NCBI RefSeq assembly: GCF_018320785.1
Contig: NC_054886.1
Coordinates: 4,029,207 to 4,093,206, forward strand
DNA: 64,000 nt
Reading direction: 5' to 3'
From: Cheilinus undulatus
Lineage: Eukaryota > Chordata > Actinopteri > Labriformes > Labridae
How positions within the stretch are numbered: the stretch's first letter is position 1; the number at the start of each line of letters is the position of its first letter. Shown in pieces: positions 37,401 to 50,018 of the stretch. A model generated the notes under the pieces. The model was not told where the DNA came from. It saw nothing but the letters and a program-made list of their open reading frames with translations, and made no database searches. The position numbers and the translations under genes were made by a program.

Positions 37401-38782
37401 CCTAAATCTTATGAAATTGGGCTGATTAAAATCAGCTTTTGGGTCCAACTAACTGGCTAAATCATGGCCTCAAAAATGCTAGACTGGGCTGTGTTGAGTA
37501 GTCCTATTGGGTCTAAATTTGGCACGAAAATGTGTGGAACTGGGCTTTGTTAAGTCAACATTTTGTGTCTAAATTCAACCAAAAAATGTTAGTGACCCAT
37601 CTAAAGTCATCTTTTTGGATTTGTCTAATTGGGCTAAACTACCACCCAATACATTTTTTTAAACTGGGCTGTGTTAAATCCAAATTTAGCCCCAAAAGTT
37701 ATTCAACCCTGCTGTGTACGGTCACCTTCTTGTGTCTGAATTTATCCCAAAACCTTGTGAAATTTGGCTGATTAAAATCAGCTATTGGGTCCATCTAATC
37801 TACATATCTATATATTTAAAAAGAGTGAAAAATTTGCATGTGGCTGGACGGACGTACTACAGCCATGCTTTTGCATATCAGCAGAATAAAGCTTACTTTA
37901 ATTGACAGGTTGGTCTTTCATGCATGCCAGTATGCACTACATTTACATAACCAGTGAAATCCAGATGAAGCCATCCACAAAGCATTAACAATTGCTACTT
38001 TGTATCCAAAAGCCACACACCTACACATTTCTATTCATGCATCTTATAACCGTAATGATAATTGCCCCCCTCATCTCCCCCATTACTGTCTCCTGGTCTC
38101 TCTGCAGATGTGGAGATCTCCTCAGTCCTGGTGTATTTCTTGAGTGGAGCGCTCACATTCACCACCACCCTCAGTCTTTTCATGGCTCTAATTCTGTTTG
38201 TTCACTGGAAGAGAAACAGCCATAAAGGCCATAGAGGTATTTAGTATTTCATGTTCTTCTGTATAATTTACTTTTATATCCTTGTAACTCTTTATACTGG
38301 CATTAAATGGCTCTTTTTTGTTTTCAGGCACTTTGACTGCTTCAGTGATAAATGTGCAGGTAATTCTGCTAATGTTAGAATATATTGATATTCAAACATA
38401 TATTAATGTATTAAAGTAAAGAATATAAGTTATGGTCTGGATTTGAGACAGAGACTGGGGACAAATGCTGTGTTATTTTGTTTGGAGAATACTTTAAAAT
38501 GTGAATAATTCAGTCAAAATACTAGAAATATTGTATCCTAGTTTTTTTTTTTTTTTTCAAATAAATCTTACAAGTAACAATAATGTGAACATTAGACCTT
38601 TTCTTTGACTTGTCCTTTTGCTAATGATGATGTACTGATTTATTTATTATTTTAATTTCTAGGGCCACCCTAATGAGGAAGATCTCCATTATGCTGCTGT
38701 AGGGGTGAACAGAGCCAGCCAGCCAAGAAGACATGAATACAAGAGAGAGGATGAATGTGTGTACTCCAGAGTTAAACAATAA
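34487..38782 (+). CDS. nitr: NITR gene D: inhibitory novel immune-type receptor, 5 exons
   Basis: NITR of the same plan as A-C but a separate lineage. Exons: 34487-34538 (leader, 17 aa), 34656-35357 (V plus I), 38108-38236 (membrane span), 38328-38359, 38663-38782; 344 aa. The V domain shows LRC, FYWYKQP and SYYC. The I domain has six cysteines and ends CAVVSCGHILFGDRTRLV, where the usual second glycine of the J-like motif is arginine. The uncharged span reads VLVYFLSGALTFTTTLSLFM. The tail has ITIM LHYAAV (Y315) and CVYSRV (Y339), so inhibitory signalling is inferred. Sequons NCT and NLS occur in the I domain. Intron 2 (35358-38107) is filled with satellite repeat. Frame and splice sites are intact. 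Confidence 0.9.
35495..37800. repeat. Degenerate tandem repeat (~56 bp unit) with higher-order structure, intron 2 of gene D
   Basis: Some 40 diverged copies of a unit like TTGGGTCCAAATTTAGCCCA, followed by a half ending CTGTGTACAGTCATCTTA, follow each other at about 55-65 bp. A different insert, GCACTCAAAAATGTCC, at 35951 recurs at 36816, so a block of about 865 bp was itself duplicated. That insert is a hairpin: its complement lies near 36076-36100. The array is non-coding and lies between the I and membrane exons. Confidence 0.8.
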
Positions 38783-40656
38783 TTCCATATAAAGCGTTAT
38801 TTCATAGAAGCTGCACAGTGCTGCAGAGACGCTTCCAGGGTGAGAGGTCACCTTTGATCGAAGCAAAGTGCTACACATCTGGAACACAGCTGTTGTATGT
38901 ATGCATAAGGGTTACAGCATGCCATCAGTCACAGGGAATTAACCTGACACACAACATACACTGTTTCATTTCTCCATTGTATGAATATAGGCTGTCCTAT
39001 CAAGGGGAACAATGTCAACTTTCATAACTTTGGGAAAATAAACATCAAAATCCACACACTCTGCCTGCACCAGTGTGCAGCACTTTGCTTGTCCAAAGGC
39101 AGCTTTGCCCCTTGGAAGTGTTTCTGGAGCAACATGCAGTGCAGTGATGCCTGAGTATCTGGAGACTCGAGATCATAAGATCATGGGAGAACTATGAGTT
39201 CACCCTGGAACAATGTAAATAGATTATTCTGCCTTTTTGAGGATGATTTTTATTTTGTTTTGTCACATTATTCAATGTTTTTCCTTCTTTTTTTGCATTT
39301 GCCATGTATGAGAGCTTTAGGAAATTAAAAGGTTTATGTCTTCTACAAAAATATTGTTGTTTCATAAAGTTTTCTGTTATTTTCCCCTTCAAAAGCTGAC
39401 TATTCTTCCTGGTGCCATGATAGCTTTGTGACCCACTGACTGTCCAGCGACCTTTAGCTTGTGCCATAGGAAGAGACATAATGTTAATATAATGATGCTT
39501 TACTGTCACTTTATATTTTGCTGCATTTTTACGTCAACCAGATGTGTTGCATGTTGCTGTTTGGATCAGTCTGCTCTACATGGATTGTTGCTATTTGGCA
39601 GTAGCAGTGGTACTTCTGGGCAGACCGCCTGAAGCATGTGCAGTGGGTCCACAAAGACTGACTAGAAAGGTAGTGATATGCTCCATGGTGCACTTTGCAA
39701 GCTGATTGCAGCACAGGCTGAAGCTGTAGGTAAGTGCTCAGTGCTGTAGTGCAGATTAAGTCTGGGTATACTGAGTATAATATGCAGGGTACTCAAAAAA
39801 GTGTATATAAATTTAGAGTATGCCCACTAAATCACACACCACTACACTACCTGAATACTGGTGAGCAGCACTTCAACACTGAGTTTGTGGGTGCTACCAC
39901 CATAATGCAGGGAACTTTTTTTTTAATAAAATCAAAACTTACATGTGCACAGGACAAGATGAGCAAAGCACTAAGAGATATATTTTTTCCAAAGTCCCTC
40001 AGAGGAACTTGAAGGAAAAAAATGTGATTTAAGATACCTGTGCATCTCTCTGATAATATAATGAAAACTTGGGCTGCAAGCTTCAGTGAAGGGCCCATGA
40101 CTATCATTAACGTTAACATAACAGCATGTTGTTGTAGTACTGGCTGTCAACACTGGGTGGCAGTATGACAATGCAAGGTGCTAATATGTAGGAGCAATCT
40201 GGGCAGGGCTAATATTTGTATTCATATAAAAGTAAATGGAAATGGGAGATTTATGTAGGGGTCGTAACTGGCTTCTTACAGTAGGTGGCACTACAGCAAA
40301 ATCCTGAAATGAGCATTACATTTTTTTAGATAAAATAAGACTTTATTGTCCAGTTTTTCAGAGATATGTCTTGCATCACTGGCTTGTTGAGCATCACAAT
40401 AAAACCACATAACATGTAAAATAAAGTTTAACTTATGTCAAATGTTAAAAGTTGAAAGTGAATTGAAATTTGAAGCAAACCACATGTTTCATATGAGAGT
40501 TATGGCAGCTTCCTGTGACACTAGCTAGATATCGAAATGCTCGCCATAGCCACTGATGTGTCCTTTAATAGGACATAAGACATGTCAATATGACTATTGT
40601 TGAGGGTATGTTGGAAAATCTATCCTTGATTGGTTCAACTCAGTAATTTTTAGTAG
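38783..40656. other. 3' UTR of gene D and intergenic DNA
   Basis: The likely gene D polyadenylation signal AATAAA lies at 39037-39042. The rest has no recognisable gene. Near 40490-40600 there is a diverged partial copy of the repeat that begins unit 1 of the E/F duplication. Confidence 0.45.
39037..39042 (+). terminator. Polyadenylation signal, gene D
   Basis: AATAAA lies 255 bp after the stop codon. It is the first canonical signal downstream. Confidence 0.5.
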
Positions 40657-42934
40657 TATCAGATATTTCATATGAGAGTTAGACGAGCTTCTTGTGAAAT
40701 TGGCGAGATACTGAAATGCTCGCCACTGGCAGTAAGGTTTAATGAGACATGTCAGTGTTGTGCTTTATTGGTTCAACTTAGTAACTGGAATGAAGAAATG
40801 GCCCAGTTGTGTCACCTCCTGTTGCCAGTAGGGGGCACTATAATGAGATGTTTTCAGTGTGATACCGTTGTCTTGAAAGAATTAGCAGAAGATTACAGAA
40901 TACTGTTAACTAAAGTTATAAGAGTTTAAAGTCATTTGGCACCATCAGAAATGCCTTATTTTGAAAATCAGAAGAAGCTGTTGGACTTCCTGTTGGGATT
41001 TGGGCATGAGTCCAGGAGGCTTTTTTGTAGATGCTATGATGACCTAACCTGACATGTCAAGCTTCAATAGGAAACATCTGAGAAAAGGCAGAGGCTTTGA
41101 AAAAAACTCGGAGTGTGATTGGATGAACGTTCTGTCTGGCGCATTTCTATGGGCCAATCAGAGCAACAAAACACATGATGTAGCCACTATCGAGCTGCAC
41201 ATGCGCTGCTACTGAGGAATAACACGAAACATGGTGACTATAGACATGTAAGTGCTCGATTTTTGTCATTTTTGAACAGAAAACAACTCACTGCTGATCT
41301 TTGTTCTCCTTTTAACGAAGAAATGTTGTCAAGTTCAGATGAAACTGGCGCTTTAGCAGCATCCACGCTAATCTCTTCCTCCATAACTGCACCAGCTCTT
41401 GCTGCTGCTTGTTTACATCACGACTCTGCTGCACCTGAAAGTACTGTCCCTTTGCACGATGGATTCGCCAGTGAAAAACAAGGAAATGGGCATATCCATC
41501 TGCTTTGCAAGGTTAATGGTGACCCATATGCCGACCAAAAATCATAAGCCTAGGCTAAATGGTTTGCGGGGGCTAAATATTTAAAGGGAAAATTCAGAAA
41601 ATCAGAGGTGGAAATGTTCAATGCCAGGAGGGGGCGCTGTGACAAAGTAATAATATGGCTGTATGAATGTATTCAGAATTAATGTTTGATTATCCCTGTG
41701 ATGTTTGGTATAATTGATAACAGCATTATAAAGTTATAAAGCATTATTGATTTATTTTTACTGAAAAAAAAAAAATGGTTTAAGTTTGGGGTCCGGTCAT
41801 GGCCCCGCCCTACAGTGAAAACTCACAGTTCACTCAACTTTAGATCTCCAGGTTGTCCAGTATGAACCAAAAAATTCTGGCATCAATCCGACGAAATTCC
41901 TAGGAGTAGTTTGTTAAAATATGAAACTTGTGTAATGCCCAAAAATGCCAGAATTTGACACTCAGCTGTTTGTAGTGCACTTCCTGCACATTTTTGAAGA
42001 TGGCTCAAACGGACCTTTATTTGTCTAATCATGATATAGTATATGTGCAGCAATTTTCACGTACGTAGCTCCTGCGCAGTCACCTATCTCACGTTTGGGG
42101 CCCCTGATGGATGGAGTTGCACAGTTCCACCAGAACATCAAAATATCCACTGTGGGACAATTTTCTGTAAATCTGGATGAGTTTTTGAACATGTTAAAGA
42201 CCCCAAATTAGCCATTTTTCAGAGAGAAAAATTATGCTCACAGATACAATAGAGTCCTTGCGGACCCTTGGTTAGTGCTCTGCTCCTAAATAGGTCTTCT
42301 ACAAGTTTTCAAAATGAAGTTTGTAATATTTCATTCAGGTAATGCCCAGCACACCTCCCAGCTCCCACAGCCAATCACAGCTCTTTCTCTCAACACAGCC
42401 GTGTGTTTAATTATGACACACTTCTCACTAATTCCTGCTTGTATTAATGCAAATGCACCACATTGCTGCTGGCAAAGCTTACCCTCCTCCACCCCAGCCT
42501 CCTCCTTTATAGCATAAAGCTTGTTGTACCCTCACATTCAGATTCATATCATTATGGATTACTTGCTTTTGAAATTATTTTGTTGTGTTCAATAAATATT
42601 GTCATAAATGGAGCATCTTTTGAGCAGAGGCTTCTCTGTGAAATACATTTTTAAATCCATTTTGCAATAAAATGGTTAAATATCTTGAATGAAGTGCAGT
42701 TTCCATTGGCCAACCTTAGTTTTCATATCATTTGATGTAAAGGGGTTTATGACATGCCTATCTACAGCTATACAAAATAGGTCATGATGAAGGGGCTGTC
42801 TTCAAATCATTTTAACCCACCCCACAAAACAAAAACACCAGAGACATGTGGCCAGATAAGACCTTTGGGTTTGAAGCAGTTAGCACGCTGCTGTTACACT
42901 GAGTCGAAGCTGCAGTAGAGAAGAAGCAGACAGG

Positions 42935-44532
42935 ATGAGGCTGTTCTTTGTGAATATTCTCCTGCTCTGGACTTTGGGTAAGTAACAAAAATCCACTCAT
43001 GGGAATCTTTTATAAGCACACAAACCTGCTAAGGTATTCTGTGTTTGTTTCAGGTGTGGCACAGTTCAGCAGCATCTCTCAGCCTGTTTCTTTTCAAACA
43101 GCGAAGCTCGGAGATCCAGTCACTGTGAGATGTCACATAGTGAGTGAACAGAACAAAAGAGTGTGGTATAAATTCACCACATCGAGGAGACTACAGCTGG
43201 TGGTGACATTTGACCCTAAATATAATGGCAGTATGTTTGGTGAAACATTTCAAAAGCGTTTTTCAGTGAACTTCGATAGTATGGACAATCATCTGAGCAT
43301 CTCTGAAACAACACGGGAGGATGCTGGAACGTACTTCTGTGGAGTAACGGACTTAAATGATGTTCAGTTTGGATCCGGAACCTTTCTGATGGTGGAAGGT
43401 ATTGTTCAAGTATTCCATATTGCTTTTAAAGTTGACCGTCTAGGTTTGTCATGTTAGCATTTGTATTGTAGTAATGAAAAGTTTGATACGCCTTTTTTGA
43501 ATACACTAGACAGTTTAGACCCAGCGATCAAACTTTTCACATTTAGATTTCACATTTGGATATCGTCACCTTCCTAAAATAATGGCCTAAGTCGTATTAT
43601 AAAGTTTTCGGGAGAGTAGATGATATTTATTAACCATTCTATATGATAAAGGTTATGACAGTAGATGATTGCTGACATACCAATAATGCTGTCAGTCAAT
43701 TATTTAACATAAGAGGATTAGATGACTTAGGCCAATTTATGAATAGCGAATTTAGAACCTAACTTAGGCCAAATAACTTTTGGAATAAGTGACTTTGACA
43801 AAATGGTGTACTTTTTTCCCCCACTACTGTGACAGACACAAAGGGTAAGACACAAAGAAGAAAATGTTAGTGGATCACACAGAGACTCAGCAGACAGTCA
43901 TCCTGGTCCATCTCTCTAACCATGGTCTTACTGTCATTTTCAGTGGATGGTTCCTGATCAGTCAGAATAGTTAAGATCATCTCCTACCAAAAGGAAAAGC
44001 ATTTTAACCCTTTGAGGTGTCTCTGGTGCCAAATCATACTGGTGCATTCTGTGCTCTCTGTCACCATGTGATACCTGCTGTCTACAGCTGAGAGGCAGAA
44101 GAATTAGAGATGCATTAAGATGTATTGCTTTGACGGATTTACCCACAGAAGAGAAATATCATGGGTTTTCACTGTCTGACAAAAACTAAATTGCATTTTA
44201 GTCGAGTTTACTTTATGTCTCCTCGATGACAACTAAACTTATTTTAAGTTAGAGTTTTAGTCATCAAAGATCTTTTTTAGCAGGTCTTATACCCTATTAC
44301 CTCTGGTAATTTGTAATAATCACGCAGGACGTCTGTGTTTTTAATCGCGTATGAAATCAACCATATCTGTCATTTTTGGAGTAAAATTTCCAGAGCAAAT
44401 TCCCTACTATATCATAGCTCACAGAGATCCACAGGTAATACTAATCCCATACGAATCTGCATCTCTGTAATATAGGGGGGCGATTATGATTTTTTTAAGG
44501 TCCATGCAGCTTATAAATAAATTTGTTGAGCA

Positions 44533-44594
<62 letters not shown>

Positions 44595-47500
44595 GTGTGA
44601 CGAGACAAAATTTGGGCCCAGGAGACATGAGTCGAGACGAGATTTTACACTTTTTTCTAATTTGGAAAAAAAAATATATGAGTGGAATATATGTCCTTTA
44701 TATGGCTGAAAGTCATAATTGCGAAGCATTAAGATCTATTCAGAGTGTTTAAACTCCTCATGTACTGAATAGACTATCAACGCTTACACACAGTGTATCC
44801 TGTCTAACTTTGATCCAAACTGTACATTTTAGTGCTGTTCAAAGCAAACCTCTCATTTTAATAGTTTACCACATGTTCATTTTACTACACTATGCACTCA
44901 TCACTATAATAATAATAATAATTAAAGCATTTAGATTATTTTGGAAGTAATTTAAAAACTATTTACAACAGACTGAGATATAAGAGCTGCATTAGTAAAA
45001 TCAAACTATTTCTCATCCTCTTTAAGGAGATCCATATTTAAAACACTCAAAAGAAATATTTAGGTAAAATCCCCCTTCTGCCTGTTTTTTTATAGTAATT
45101 TAGAGAAATAGATTATTTCATAATTTTGTGGTCTTTTTTTCTCATATGAGCTTTGACAGTGTTGGACATGACACACAGATGAGCATTTAGTTAATGTGTG
45201 TGTGTGGGTAAGCGAGTGTTTGTCTCTGCTCTGCTGTCAGACAACAAACAGGGCGCATATAACTAGGGCTATAACTTCAGTTTTTGGAGCTAACAGTGGA
45301 CTCTATGGCGTTCAGACAGAGTTTGTTTAGCTAAGTTTACCACTGCAGTATAAAACGATCCATCACGCTACACAAGTTAAGCTTCTGACTGATGATAGCA
45401 CAGCCAACAGCTGATGGATGTGTGACTGACAGACGTTGAGATGAGAGGGAGACATGACCAAGCAGCGACTGAATCAAAGTTACAAAGTCACAGATACTTT
45501 GAGTGAGTCTGCGCGCATACATGACCTTTCCAGCAGCAGCATTTAATCATTTCACACCATTATGATAAACTTATTATGCATTGGCAGATCATGTACGGCC
45601 CAGAGCAGCGCACGCGGGGGAGGGCTGGGGGATGGATTGGTGACTGGGTCACGGATCAGCTTGGTTACTTCATTTAGCTGCAAAACCAATAATTTTAAAG
45701 TGTCCAGGGCATCTTTGTGATCTTTAATAACCTCCAGTTAGGTATTGTTTTTTTGTCAGGAGAGACTGCTGCTCCTTGATCTCGCAAGATGATTTTCACC
45801 TCTATGAGACATCTCGTGGCGTTTTGATCTCTCATCACACCTCTAATATATATAGAGAGGAGGTTGGGGGGAAAAGCCCTTTTTGTTGTCTATTATAAAT
45901 GCTGGTTAACAGAAACAAAAATTCCAATGTGCACAGAAAATGCACAGTGCAGTCTTATGTTTTCCTTGAGAAATGTCTTTAAATTCAAGCACATTACAGA
46001 CTTCACCTATTCAATGTTAATGGACTGCACCAAGGGGGCAGCACAGCAGCGCAGTGGTCAGCGCTGTTGCCTCAAAGCAAGAAGGTTGCTAGTTCGGTTC
46101 CCAAACAGGGCCTTTCTGTGCGGAGTTTGCATGTTCTCCCCATGCATGAAATAATCATGGAACATTATGAGACGGAGATGTTTTAAAGTTAAATGCAAAG
46201 CCGGAACTACACTCCAGGCATGGCTGCTGCCCTGTGTCACTCCACCCAGTGGTTCACTCAAGAAATATTTCTGAGTATTTGCTTCATGTGTCTTAATGTT
46301 ACATAATTATACATTATTATTTCATAGCGTGGTGAATGTGCAGGTCACAACTTGTCCAAGAGAGCGTTTTGGAGTTGTTGGATTGTGTATTTGATGAGTC
46401 TGATGAGGGAAAGCAAAAATTCCGTCTGCTAACATAGTGTTAGCTGTGCAGCTGGTTTAACGGTCCCCCCAGATCTGGAAACAGCTTGCACCAACAACTG
46501 AAAGAAAACAAACCTATTACTAAGACTATAGGAATTATGGCAATGGGCGAATTTGCCAAAATGTTGAAGTATCCCTTTAACTTAGGCTATTGTACTACAG
46601 GGGTAGGATCACATGATCTGTTCAACTGAGCATGATGGTGATTTTACCAGAGGTGGCCAGCATCATGAAGAGCTGGCTGAGGCAAAGAAAAAAATATTTT
46701 TCTCAAAGAATGACTTTGGACATTATTTCAGGAAGGTGTCAATATTCAGTAATCATAAAATGGTCTTCTAAGGCTTTGGTTGTCCACTGGGTGCTTTTAT
46801 TTTGAAGGATAAATCTTCATCTCTGTGTTCTGTCTTCATTTTTTGTTCCGTCCTTAGTCCAAACACATTTGATTATGATTGAAAATCGACATCCACAGCT
46901 ACTGCCTTTGTCTCTTCAGTCTATCTGGTAATTCTCTGACTGGGAGCAAGTGTTTCAGCTTTAAGTTTGCAGAATGGATCTACCTGATGAGAATTAGAGT
47001 CTGACCAGTCAATTGACTCTGCTAGATTACACATTTAGGTTTTGGAAGTGAGAACTGGCTTCTTAATGCATGTGAAGGTAAATTTAGTTGAGACTGATGA
47101 TGATGGTCATGTTGTTGTCATTTCTTTCAAAGGTGCAAACATGATCAGTGACTCTGTTGTCCAGCAGCCTGAGTCTCTGTCAGTCCAGTCAGGAGGATCT
47201 GTAGCTCTCAGCTGTTCTGTTACCACCCACTGTGAGGCCAAACACATCAGTAGCATGTGGCTGAAAAACTCGCCTCATTCTCCTGCACAAATCATCTACC
47301 CATCTGGATATACATACTTCAGCTGTGAGAAGACCAAGAGCGGAGAAACAACCTGTATAGATCAGTTCAGCATGAGAAGCCTCAGCTATAATGATGATGG
47401 GACGTACCACTGTGTGGTCACTTCATGTGGGAGCATGCTGTTTGGGAGCGGGACCAGAATTAACATTGACAGTAAGATAAAAACTTCATGCCATGAACCA

Positions 47501-48548
47501 TCAAACTGGCCGTCTTTTTCGATATCAGTTTAGCTCAGAATACAGTTGTTTGAACTAGCTGCCATGTTTGTGAGGTGTAATGGTAGCCATCATCTGATTG
47601 ACGATACTTACAGGTCTGTTCAGCTCCAGGTCTGATCTTGAATTGTAAATATCAAACCTGTCTGATATTTGAGATCTAAGAGGGTCCACACACTCAGACT
47701 GGATGCATGGTGGCTGCAGCTTGGCAGCGTCATGGCTTGATTTAAATTTCAGCTTGCATGTTAACAAGTCACAGCTTTCAGACTGCCTGCATGAGAGCTG
47801 TCACTCTAGCTCCTGAGTTTGCAAGTCTCACATTTGGAGAAAATAGAAGGGTCACCTATTTGTGCTGCAAGCTGCGCGTGTCTCTCAGAGAAAACAAGAG
47901 AAATAGAGAGCCGTATTTACCTTGTTTTTGCAAAGAGCTCACTAATCTGTCTTAATCTCTTTCTGTTTACTCCCTTCTGCCTGTAACAGAGCAGCAGCCA
48001 GAACTGAGTCCAGCTGTTGTTACTCTGATGATATCAAACATTACTCTTGTGGTTGTGACTTTCGTTCTTCTGTGGAAACTTTGCACAAGTCGGAGGAAAG
48101 ATGCTGCAGGTATTTCATGCTAAATATTTCTATTGTTCAGTTGTAAGTCTGCAGTCACATCGACATTCACATCCTCCTACATTCTTCTCTAACTCCGATG
48201 TAATTTGTTTAAATAATTTTGCAGGAGCAAATGTGGGATGCCCTGAAGTCCACCAGGTAAGAAGTCGTTCTTTTTTCAACATTTTTTCTAGATCTGGGGC
48301 TTTTTTACCTTTACAGACTTGACAGACAGACACATACAAGGGGTGTAAACAGCACTATTGCTGAGGCTAGGAGATAACTTAATTGTTTTCATATACTTTT
48401 TGGACAGGCCGGTGATGTGACCTACGCATCTGTGTCTTCATCCCATGGAAGCTTGCCGCAAAGAAACCCTGAAAGGACAAGCAGAGGAGAGGCTGTCATT
48501 TACTCTGGTGTCAGATGTCAGCAGAACCAGCGAGTTTCATCCCAGTGA
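42935..48548 (+). CDS. nitr: NITR-type gene E: separate V and I exons, two ITIMs
   Basis: Second receptor class of the cluster. Exons: 42935-42977 (leader, 14 aa), 43054-43398 (V), 47133-47471 (I), 47990-48109 (membrane span), 48225-48256, 48408-48548; 339 aa. V has VRC, VWYK and TYFC and ends with a strict J-like FGSGTFLMVE. I has six cysteines and ends CVVTSCGSMLFGSGTRI, as in NITRs. The span (VVTLMISNITLVVVTFVLLW) has no charge. The tail has VTYASV (Y299) and VIYSGV (Y325), both fitting I/V/L-x-Y-x-x-V/L, so inhibition is inferred. Intron 2 is 3.7 kb against 0.5 kb in gene F, because of mobile DNA. Frame is intact throughout. Other Ig receptors are possible, but the six-cysteine I domain argues for NITR. 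Confidence 0.87.
44536..44591. repeat. (TA)n microsatellite
   Basis: About 28 uninterrupted TA units lie inside intron 2 of gene E, directly before a putative transposon end. Confidence 0.95.
44593..45842. mobile_element. Putative DNA transposon with short inverted ends (intron 2 of gene E)
   Basis: AGGTGTGACGAGA at 44593 is mirrored, with one mismatch, by TCTCATCACACCT ending at 45842. It sits in TA-rich DNA, so target duplications cannot be judged. No transposase frame was seen. The region is absent from gene F. Confidence 0.5.
46034..46148 (+). mobile_element. tRNA-derived SINE fragment
   Basis: GGGGGCAGCACAGCAGCGCA, then GTGGTCAGCGCTGTTGCCTC, then GGAGTTTGCATGTTCTCCCC, is the head and body of a common fish SINE. 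Box B is degraded (AGTTCGGTTCCC). Only the 5' portion remains. Confidence 0.6.
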
Positions 48549-48588
48549 TTCAAACAAACCTGGAACAAAGGAGGCTTGCTCTAAATAG

Positions 48589-50018
48589 TGCTGATACCCT
48601 GCCAGCCTGCTAGTGTCAGGAGTACTCCCCTACATGGGTCTTTTGATTGTAGGTGCCTACATGTCAGGGTGTGGAGGTGCAAACCTCACACAGCAATTCC
48701 CCTTCAGCCTTGCTAGCAACTGCTTCTTTTGAGATGTTGACTACCAGTTCTCAGCTGTTTCAGATCAACCCGCGGCAGTTGGTCTGACTTCTTTCAGGAC
48801 TCTTGGCAATCAGCTGGGAAGATATCAAGAGGGATGGGGCTTGGGCCTGGTGCATGCCTGGACAATGGCTGGGGTTGATAGTGCTGAACTGGCATTGATG
48901 AAGAAATTCTCTAAGAAAATGGTATTAACTGGTATCTGGTGACTTACCCCTCGTACTAAAACAAACCGTTGATCAAAAGGACCTTTTGGGACCATGAAAC
49001 TTCCTCTGTCACACCTATGTGCCTAGCCTTACTTAAAAAATCATGCAAACAGATTGCCTTTAAAAAAAAAAAAGTAACTCTAACTTTATGACCCTAGTAG
49101 AGTAGAGACTTTTTCATTGTACTTAAAAAGGTATTTTAAGTAAAGAACAATTGCACTTCAGTTCAAATAACTAAAATTCCTTTGTGTAGAGTACTTAGGT
49201 AATGAAGTTATTAGTGCTCAAGGTTTAGTACAGACTACACTGTAAACCCGGATTTTGTTTCTACTTCAACTTTTTAACTTAGTATGTTTAATTCTTTAAG
49301 GGGAGGAGCTATATCAAAATTTTCCTAAAACCACGGATGACACTGTCAGTGCATCTGTTGGCACCAGCAGGCAATGCTTCCATCAAGACTTCCACTCAAG
49401 GCGAAGCCAATGCTTTGCCTCACTGTGTCTCCACCCCTCCAGGGAAAGAGAGTAATTGGCTGATCCAGATCTCCACCTGGATCCAGGACTATTGTTAAAG
49501 AGGTTTTCGCTATTGGGAGATAGGGCTAATGGTGGAAGTCTGCATTTGTCTGGGTGAGTTTCTAGTTTCATTTTGTGGCAAGCAGTGATGAGGCATGGCT
49601 CCTAGTTAAGTTGAACGACTTTGACAAGCTCTTGTACAGGAAGCATGAGCAGCTATTATTTATTCTCAACCACAGATATAGTCACATACAGACATGGTGG
49701 TCTGCAACATTGACCCCCTCACTCATGGTGTCACACTTCAACCCAACATTCTGTGTTAAATAACCCAGAACTGTAGTTAATATACACAACTATTTGGCTG
49801 ACTATTCAACCCATTATTCTGGGTTAAATGAATAACACATTTTTCCTGGTTAAATTAACTCCAGGAAAGTGCCAGTCACTTTTAACCCCGAGGTTGGGTT
49901 AAAACCAACCCAAATTGGGTTGGTTTTAACCCAGGAGTTTTCAGTGTGTGTTCGAAACAATGAAATAACCCTGTTACTATGTAGAGGGGCAGATCTTGAG
50001 CATACATGTGAAATTAGA
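48589..50018. other. Intergenic between genes E and F, with MITE-like sequence
   Basis: I see no gene here. A segment at about 49236-49955 begins ACACTGTAAACCCGGATTTT and ends CCCAGGAGTTTTCAGTGTGT, roughly inverted. It contains a near-perfect palindrome at 49901-49927 (two 13-base arms around one base). A MITE is likely but its boundaries are uncertain. Confidence 0.4.

Larger units (their letters stand above)
40657..48588 (+). repeat. Segmental duplication, unit 1 (carries gene E)
   Basis: Paralogous to 50019-53752. Shared sequence starts at CAGATATTTCATATGAGAG and ends just after the stop codon region (CAAAGGAGGCTTGCT). Unit 1 carries extra DNA at about 40892-41842, with an uncharacterised open frame at 41263-41547. 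It also carries extra DNA at about 43493-46790, inside intron 2 of gene E. Confidence 0.85.

Noticed and set aside
35495-37800. Possible CRISPR-like array because of regular short repeats
   Set aside because: The units are diverged and contiguous with no unique spacers, and the genome is vertebrate. It is a satellite-type array.
41263-41547. 94-codon plus-strand frame in the extra DNA of unit 1
   Set aside because: It has no family resemblance I can name, lies in repeat-rich DNA absent from unit 2, and shows no splice context. Not called as a gene.
44419-44752. Frames with IYIYIY runs near 44500
   Set aside because: These are translations of the (TA)n microsatellite.
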